Below are positions 59,601 through 64,000 of a stretch of 64,000 nucleotides of DNA, piece by piece. The notes beneath the pieces are model-generated. The model had not been told where the DNA came from and ran no database searches. It saw only the letters and a program-made list of their open reading frames with translations. The translations under genes and the position numbers were made by a program. The stretch is from assembly GCF_013409985.1 (NCBI RefSeq), contig NZ_JACCBY010000007.1, positions 1-64,000 of the forward strand, given 5' to 3'. This stretch comes from Sphingomonas melonis (GTDB lineage Bacteria; Pseudomonadota; Alphaproteobacteria; Sphingomonadales; Sphingomonadaceae). Each line of letters starts with the position of its first letter. Within the stretch, counting starts at the first letter, position 1.

Positions 59601-60299
59601 TCAGTTCACCGCCGCGTCGGATGCGCCGAGCGCTTCGTTCACCATGCGGAAGATGTCCGTCCGTTGTGCATGCACCGGCAGTTCGACGAGCGGGATACCC
59701 GCACGGGCGAGCGCAAGACGCTTTACCTGCATGCGGTCGGCTGCATCGCCGGCCAGATCATGGCCCGAGCCGTGATATTCGACGACCAGCATCGGATGGC
59801 CGAACCGGTCGATCAGCAGGAAGTCGACACGCTTGCTGTTGTACGAACTGAACGCCGCGTCCTGGGTGCGGGCATCCCCGCTGTCCGACGTCTTGATGAA
59901 GGACCCCATTGCCACCTCGAACGCCAGCCGCCAGTCCGGCTGATGCGCGATGATCCATTCGTCGAGTGCGTAAAGCACCCGCGCCGCCTCCTTGTTGACC
60001 GGCCGGATGGCGTGCAGATTCGCCTGACTGATGAAGCGGAGCTGGTTCTCGACCAGCGTCACGTCGTTCTGCGCGAAGAACTGCCTGCGTTGCTCGGCGC
60101 TGGACTGCCTTTCGGCTTCGGAACGGGCCATCGCCTCGATCTTCTGCTTGAGCGTTTCCGCCTGGCGCCGGAGTCCGCTGGCTTCATCCTGGGCTCTCGC
60201 GGCCTCGGCGCGGGCGAAGAGCCCCCGGACGTAGAGCCCGCTGCCGAATCCGATCGGCAACAACAGCGTCATCATGTCCATCGCCAGCATCCACTCCAT
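59601..60299 (-). CDS. Membrane-anchored DUF2726-like nuclease-fold protein
   Basis: This is a 232-residue protein with an N-terminal membrane helix (about 7-28), a Glu/Ala/Arg-rich coiled coil (about 30-80), then a DUF2726-like domain. KRVDFLLIDRFGHPMLVVEYHGSGH (around residues 165-190) has the Asp...Glu-x-x-x-x-His pattern of a restriction-endonuclease-like fold, followed by the LARAGIPLVELPV helix-strand. The function of DUF2726 is unknown; it is often fused to helicase or topoisomerase zinc-finger parts. ATG 60299 is preferred for the anchor. Confidence 0.7.
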   Translation of the reverse strand: MEWMLAMDMMTLLLPIGFGSGLYVRGLFARAEAARAQDEASGLRRQAETLKQKIEAMARSEAERQSSAEQRRQFFAQNDVTLVENQLRFISQANLHAIRPVNKEAARVLYALDEWIIAHQPDWRLAFEVAMGSFIKTSDSGDARTQDAAFSSYNSKRVDFLLIDRFGHPMLVVEYHGSGHDLAGDAADRMQVKRLALARAGIPLVELPVHAQRTDIFRMVNEALGASDAAVN

Positions 60300-60374
60300 C
60301 GTCCGCCTTGCCCGGCCTGACGGAGGTGCCGGGCCGGGCAGCGGCGTCGTGGCCTTGCTGGCTTTATAGAACGA

Positions 60375-61169
60375 TCAGAACGCCGGCAGCACCGCGCCCT
60401 TATAGTGGCTTTCGATGAACGCCCGGGTCTGCGGGCTGCGCAGCGCGGCGATCAGTTTGACAACGCGCGGGTCGTTCTGTTCGCCAGCGCGGCCGACGAC
60501 GAAATTGACATAGGGCGACTTTGCATCCTCGATCACCAGCGCGTCGCGGGTCGGGTTGAGCTTGGCGTCGAGCGCGTAATTGGTGTTGATCATCGCCAGA
60601 TCGACCTCGCCGAGCACGCGCGGCAGCGTTGCCGCCTCGAGTTCCTTGAACTGCAGGCGCTTGGGATTGTCGGCGATGTCGCGCAGCGTCGACAGCGCGT
60701 TGGTCGGCTCCTTCAGCCGGATCAGCCCGGCGCGCTGGAGCAGCAGTAGCGCGCGGCCGCCGTTGCTCGGCTCGTTGGGCAGCGCGACGACCGCACCGGT
60801 GGGCAGTTGCGCCAGCTGCTTGTAGCGCCGCGAATAGCCGCCGAGCGGCTCGACATGGATGCCGGCGAAGGGCACCAGATGCGTGCCGCGCGCGGCGTTG
60901 AACTGGTCGAGATAGGGCTTGGTCTGGAAGTAGTTGACGTCGATCTGGCGCTGATCGACTTGCAGGTTGGGCTGCACATAGTCGTTGAACACGCGGATAT
61001 CGAGATCGAGCCCCTGTTTGGCGAGCATCGGCTTCACCTGTTCGAGGATCTCCGCATGCGGCACCGCGGTCGCGGCGATGCTCAGCGTGTTGGCATCCGG
61101 CTTGGCGCCGCCCGAACAGGCGGAGAGCAGGCCGAGCGACAGCGTGACGAGGAGGATACGACGGTTCAT
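60375..61169 (-). CDS. metQ: MetQ methionine-binding lipoprotein
   Basis: This is a 264-residue NLPA-family substrate-binding lipoprotein (lipobox LLSAC, Cys18). Family features are LSIAATAVPHAEILEQVKP, VDVNYFQ-type (IDVNYFQTKPYLDQF), ALPNEPSNGGRALLLLQRAG and AMINTNYALDA. It delivers D/L-methionine to MetI-MetN at the inner membrane. It lies 11 bases after metI. ATG 61169 starts a clean signal; an earlier in-frame start (61184) would add 5 residues. Confidence 0.92.
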   Translation of the reverse strand: MNRRILLVTLSLGLLSACSGGAKPDANTLSIAATAVPHAEILEQVKPMLAKQGLDLDIRVFNDYVQPNLQVDQRQIDVNYFQTKPYLDQFNAARGTHLVPFAGIHVEPLGGYSRRYKQLAQLPTGAVVALPNEPSNGGRALLLLQRAGLIRLKEPTNALSTLRDIADNPKRLQFKELEAATLPRVLGEVDLAMINTNYALDAKLNPTRDALVIEDAKSPYVNFVVGRAGEQNDPRVVKLIAALRSPQTRAFIESHYKGAVLPAF

Positions 61170-61180
61170 CGACAGGACCT

Positions 61181-61846
61181 TCAACGACGGGTGACGCGGC
61201 GGGCGAGACGATCGCCGCCATATTGGATGAGCTGAACCAGCGCGACAAGCAGTACGACGGTGACGACCATCACATCGGTCTGGAAGCGCTGATAGCCGAA
61301 GCGGATGGCGAGGTCGCCGAGCCCGCCGGCGCCGACCACCCCGGCCATCGCGGTGAACGAGACCAGCGCCACCGCGGTCACCGTCGCGCCGGCGATCAGC
61401 CCGGGCAACGCTTCGGGGATCAGCGCGCCGGTGACGATCTGCCGCGTCGTCGCGCCCATCGCCTGCGTCGCCTCGATCGTCGTGCGATCGACCTCGCGCA
61501 GCGCGCTCTCGACGAGGCGCGCATAGAAGGGCGCGGCGCCGACAACGAGCGGCGGGATCGCGCCGGCGACGCCGAGCGACGTGCCGACCAGCGCCATCGT
61601 CAGCGGGATCATGACGATCAGCAGGATGATGAACGGCACCGAACGCAGCACGTTGACGAGTCCGCCGAGCACGAAGTTGCCGAAGCGGTTGGCGAGCAGC
61701 CCGCGTTCGCCGGTGAGATACAGCAGCACGCCGAGCGGCAGGCCGAACAGGATCGACAGCAGCAGCGATCCCGACAGCATCGCCAGCGTGTCCAGGCAGG
61801 CCCGGCCGATCTCCGGCCAGTCGATGTTGACGAACAGGTCGGTCAT
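61181..61846 (-). CDS. metI: MetI methionine ABC permease
   Basis: This is a 221-residue permease with five predicted helices and the EAA loop IEATQAMGATTRQIVTGALIPEALPG, typical of MetI. It pairs as a homodimer with MetN. ATG 61846 overlaps the metN stop by 4 bases. Confidence 0.93.
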   Translation of the reverse strand: MTDLFVNIDWPEIGRACLDTLAMLSGSLLLSILFGLPLGVLLYLTGERGLLANRFGNFVLGGLVNVLRSVPFIILLIVMIPLTMALVGTSLGVAGAIPPLVVGAAPFYARLVESALREVDRTTIEATQAMGATTRQIVTGALIPEALPGLIAGATVTAVALVSFTAMAGVVGAGGLGDLAIRFGYQRFQTDVMVVTVVLLVALVQLIQYGGDRLARRVTRR

Positions 61847-62577
61847 GCCGCCACCGCCGCGAGCATGCTCTGGGTCGCCGGATGGCGCGCTGCGGCGAAG
61901 ACCGCGTCGACCGTGCCGGTCTCGACGATCCGTCCCGCCTCGATCACCGCGACGCGGTCGCAGATGCTGCGCACCACCTCCATCTCATGCGTGATCAGCA
62001 CGATGGTGAGGCCGAGTTCGCGGTTGAGATCGCGCAGCAGCGCGAGCACGTCGCGCGTCGTCTCCGGATCGAGCGCGCTGGTCGCCTCGTCGCACAGCAG
62101 CACGGCCGGGTCGGTCGCCAGCGCGCGGGCGATGCCGACCCGCTGGCGCTGGCCGCCGGAGAGCTGCGCGGGATAGCGGCCGGCGAGCGCGGTGAGGCCG
62201 ACGCGATCGAGCAGGGCGGCGACCTTGGCATCGCGGTCACGCCGCGGCGTACCGGCGAGTTCGAGCGGAAAGCCGACGTTGCCCGCCACGGTACGCGACG
62301 ACAACAGGCCGAAATTCTGGAAGATCATGCCCATGCGCTGGCGCAGCCGGCGCAGTTCGGCGGCGGGGAGGGTGTCGATCGCCAGCCCTTCGATCGCGAC
62401 GTGCCCGCTGGTCGGCCGTTCGAGGCCGTTGAGCAGCCGGATCAGCGTCGACTTGCCGGCGCCCGATCGCCCGATGATCCCGAACACCTCGCCCTGTGCG
62501 ATGGTGAGCGACACGCCGTCGAGCGCCGGCGTGGCACCGCCGGGGAACTGCTTTCGGACGTCGGTAAGCCTGATCAT
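61843..62577 (-). CDS. metN: MetN methionine ABC ATPase, lacking C-terminal NIL domain
   Basis: This is a 244-residue ABC ATPase: Walker A GRSGAGKST, Q-loop GMIFQNFGLLSSRTV, signature LSGGQRQR, Walker B VLLCDEATSALD and H-loop ITHEM. E. coli MetN is about 340 residues and ends with a NIL/ACT-like methionine-sensing domain that shuts the transporter; here the protein ends at the end of the ABC fold (MLAAVAA). Regulation by internal methionine is thus probably absent. ATG 62577 fits the family start (MIRLTDVRKQFPGG). No SAM riboswitch was recognised upstream. Confidence 0.92.
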   Translation of the reverse strand: MIRLTDVRKQFPGGATPALDGVSLTIAQGEVFGIIGRSGAGKSTLIRLLNGLERPTSGHVAIEGLAIDTLPAAELRRLRQRMGMIFQNFGLLSSRTVAGNVGFPLELAGTPRRDRDAKVAALLDRVGLTALAGRYPAQLSGGQRQRVGIARALATDPAVLLCDEATSALDPETTRDVLALLRDLNRELGLTIVLITHEMEVVRSICDRVAVIEAGRIVETGTVDAVFAAARHPATQSMLAAVAA

Positions 62578-62679
62578 GATCGGTGGTTCGCAGCCTTCGA
62601 TACGCAAAGCCGCAGCCTGTGCCGGATCGCAGGGCGAAACGCCATCGGGGGAAGACTTGGGGACGCTAAAGGATGCTTT

Positions 62680-63294
62680 TCACCATTGGCGGCGCAGCGC
62701 GCGGATCGCGTCGACGCCGTCGCGGCGCGCGCGTGCGGGATCGGGCGCCGGGCCGTTGGGCGTCGCGGCGGCGCTGGGGCGCGGCGCGGGCGGTTCGGTC
62801 GCGGCCGGGCGCGGCGCGGCGGCGACGGCGGGCGGCGCTTCGGCGGCGGGAGTCGGCGCCGCGCTGTTGCGCATCGCTTCGGCAAGCGCCTCGGCCAGCA
62901 GCGGCGTGCTGGGGACCGACGGCGCAGCGGGGGAAGGCGTCGCGTGGGTTCGGTGGTGGCGGACCAGGGCGGGCCGCGGCGCGGCTGTCACCGCCGCTGC
63001 GGGGGCGGGCACCGATCCCGGCGCTGTCGGCAGGTCGATGACCCGGTGCGGCACGGGGGCAGGCTGGTGCGTCGTGACGCTGCGCCCGACGACCAGCCCG
63101 ACACCGGCGAGCAGCGCGATGCCCAGCGACGCGGCTACCGTCGCCGAGGCGCGGCGCGAGCTCCTGACCCGATGCAGCGTCGGCGCGGCGCGGGCGACGT
63201 CCTCCGGCGGCGGCGCCGGCGGCTGGTCGCGCAGGCCGAGGATCGAGGCGAGGTTCGCATCGAGCCGTTTGTCGTTGAAGCCGGGTGGGGGCAT
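62680..63294 (-). CDS. Pro/Ala-rich membrane-anchored protein, unknown
   Basis: This is a 204-residue protein with a short cytoplasmic part (PPPGFNDKRLDANLASILGL), one membrane helix (about 52-72, VAASLGIALLAGVGLVVG) and a low-complexity Pro/Ala/His tail, ending VDAIRALRRQW. There is no enzyme motif. It could be an anchor or anti-sigma-like factor, without specific evidence. ATG 63294 overlaps the stop of the phosphoesterase gene by one base (TGATG), so they form one unit. Confidence 0.65.
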   Translation of the reverse strand: MPPPGFNDKRLDANLASILGLRDQPPAPPPEDVARAAPTLHRVRSSRRASATVAASLGIALLAGVGLVVGRSVTTHQPAPVPHRVIDLPTAPGSVPAPAAAVTAAPRPALVRHHRTHATPSPAAPSVPSTPLLAEALAEAMRNSAAPTPAAEAPPAVAAAPRPAATEPPAPRPSAAATPNGPAPDPARARRDGVDAIRALRRQW

Positions 63295-64000
63295 CAGCCG
63301 TGGCGCGCCTTGAGATCGCCGTCCGCGGTGGCATCCTCCGCGGTCAGCATCAGTTCGGGCAGCAGCGTGGTGTGCAGCATCCAGCGGTCCTTGCCCTCGA
63401 TGCCGATCGCGGTCAGCTGGTTGGTGCGGTAGGCGCCGGTATCGATGCCGATCCGGTTGTTGCGCACCGTCGGGCGGGGCTCGGAAATGGTGTGGCCGTG
63501 GACGACGACCATGCCGTGCGAGACGTCCGAATCGAGGAATTCGTCGGTGATCCACAGCATGTCCTCCGCGCGCTGGCGACGCAGCGCCACGCCGGGGCGG
63601 ATGCCGGCGTGGACGAAGAGGTAATCACCGTGGCGATGGTAGAGGGGCAGGCGGGCGAGCCAGTCGAGCGCCTCCTCGCCGACGATCGCGGCGGCGTGGC
63701 GCAGCGTGTCCATCGTCGCCGGACCGTCGAGCAGCGCCGCGTCGACGCCCCAGCTGACCAGCGTCTCGCGGCCACCGAACTTGAGCCATTGCCGATAGGC
63801 GTAGAGGCTGCCGCGCAGCGCCTCGACCATCATCTCCTCATGATTGCCCTTGAGCACCATGAAGCGGTCGGTCGACGCGGTGAGGTTCATGCAGCCCTTC
63901 ACCATCTTGGCGGAATCGGGACCGCGATCGACGATGTCGCCGAGCAGGATCATCCGCGTCGGCGCCGCCAGCCGGTTCGCCTGGTCGCGCTCGATGATGT
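63294..64000 (-). CDS. PPP-family metallophosphoesterase (5' partial)
   Basis: This is a serine/threonine-phosphatase-like metallophosphoesterase; its N-terminus runs past the window end. It contains GDIVDRGPDS (metal site 2), LKGNHEEMMVEAL, FVHAGIRPG and VVHGHTISEPRP, then DTGAYRTNQL. The missing part should carry the first metal motif (GDxHG). Members act on phosphoproteins or dinucleoside polyphosphates. Upstream codons in frame to 64000 (IIERDQANRLAAPTR before ILLGD) confirm that ATG 63953 is internal. Confidence 0.88.
   Translation of the reverse strand, partial: IIERDQANRLAAPTRMILLGDIVDRGPDSAKMVKGCMNLTASTDRFMVLKGNHEEMMVEALRGSLYAYRQWLKFGGRETLVSWGVDAALLDGPATMDTLRHAAAIVGEEALDWLARLPLYHRHGDYLFVHAGIRPGVALRRQRAEDMLWITDEFLDSDVSHGMVVVHGHTISEPRPTVRNNRIGIDTGAYRTNQLTAIGIEGKDRWMLHTTLLPELMLTAEDATADGDLKARHG

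Noticed and set aside
60310..60334. Terminator after metQ (CCCGGC...GCCGGG)
   Set aside because: A 6-bp GC stem without U-tract; such stems are frequent in GC-rich DNA.
62578..62679. SAM riboswitch upstream of metNIQ
   Set aside because: I looked for SAM-I and SAM-II core motifs on the minus strand and did not find them; only short GC hairpins are present.

Overview
The window looks like the chromosome of a sphingomonad (order Sphingomonadales, probably Sphingomonas or a close relative). The evidence is the high GC content with strong G/C third positions, several large TonB-dependent receptors (TBDRs) of the kind expanded in this group, many glycoside hydrolases, and alphaproteobacterial families such as DUF2161 and the fused cytochrome oxidase subunit I-III. 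The genus is inference. I saw no tRNA, rRNA or CRISPR array.

Region 1 (1-17.1 kb) is an accessory carbohydrate-uptake region with visibly lower GC and more AT-rich spacers than the rest. It holds a GH3 glucosidase (cut by the window edge), a GH27 alpha-galactosidase, an SGNH hydrolase, a 970-residue TBDR with an IclR regulator, a secreted trypsin-like protease and an Oar-like TBDR with a carboxypeptidase-regulatory N-terminus. IS6-family elements have worked on it. There are three full-length but divergent copies (one with a nonsense codon), a decayed copy at 14.7 kb and a lone end at 3.44 kb. A LacI regulator and a further TBDR are cut off exactly at IS ends. The lower-GC character stops at the right end of the last IS.

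Region 2 (17.2-35.3 kb) is high-GC and mostly housekeeping. It includes a cysteine-peptidase-like protein, a candidate small RNA with an intrinsic terminator, a stand-alone MreB, an overlapping AlkB/exonuclease-BRCT pair, and a TPP-riboswitch-controlled thiamine-salvage operon (TBDR, APH-fold kinase, PnuT-type transporter). It continues with malate:quinone oxidoreductase divergent from a DctB/DctD-like two-component pair whose regulator lacks the GAFTGA loop, then patatin and DUF2161 genes, and a GH5-like hydrolase with an ExuT-like transporter preceded by a 31-codon leader ORF.

Region 3 (35.5-47.2 kb) starts with a ~190-bp duplicated unit containing long hairpins. Next comes a tightly overlapped caa3-type oxidase operon (subunit II with haem c, fused I-III, a small membrane protein, CtaG, triheme cytochrome c), a Tat-exported SDR whose catalytic Lys is Arg, a TBDR and a Bcr/CflA exporter.

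Region 4 (47.3-55.4 kb) is centred on L-fucose/fucoside use: Zn-dehydrogenase, IclR regulator, mutarotase, amidohydrolase of the fuconolactonase type, GH29 alpha-L-fucosidase and GH42 beta-galactosidase. A near-identical 14-bp motif lies before the dehydrogenase and before the fucosidase. Region 5 (55.4-64 kb) has small regulators (wHTH, PilZ), an 806-residue secreted protein of unknown function, a membrane-anchored DUF2726-like protein, a MetNIQ methionine transporter with a short MetN, and a PPP-type phosphoesterase cut by the window end.
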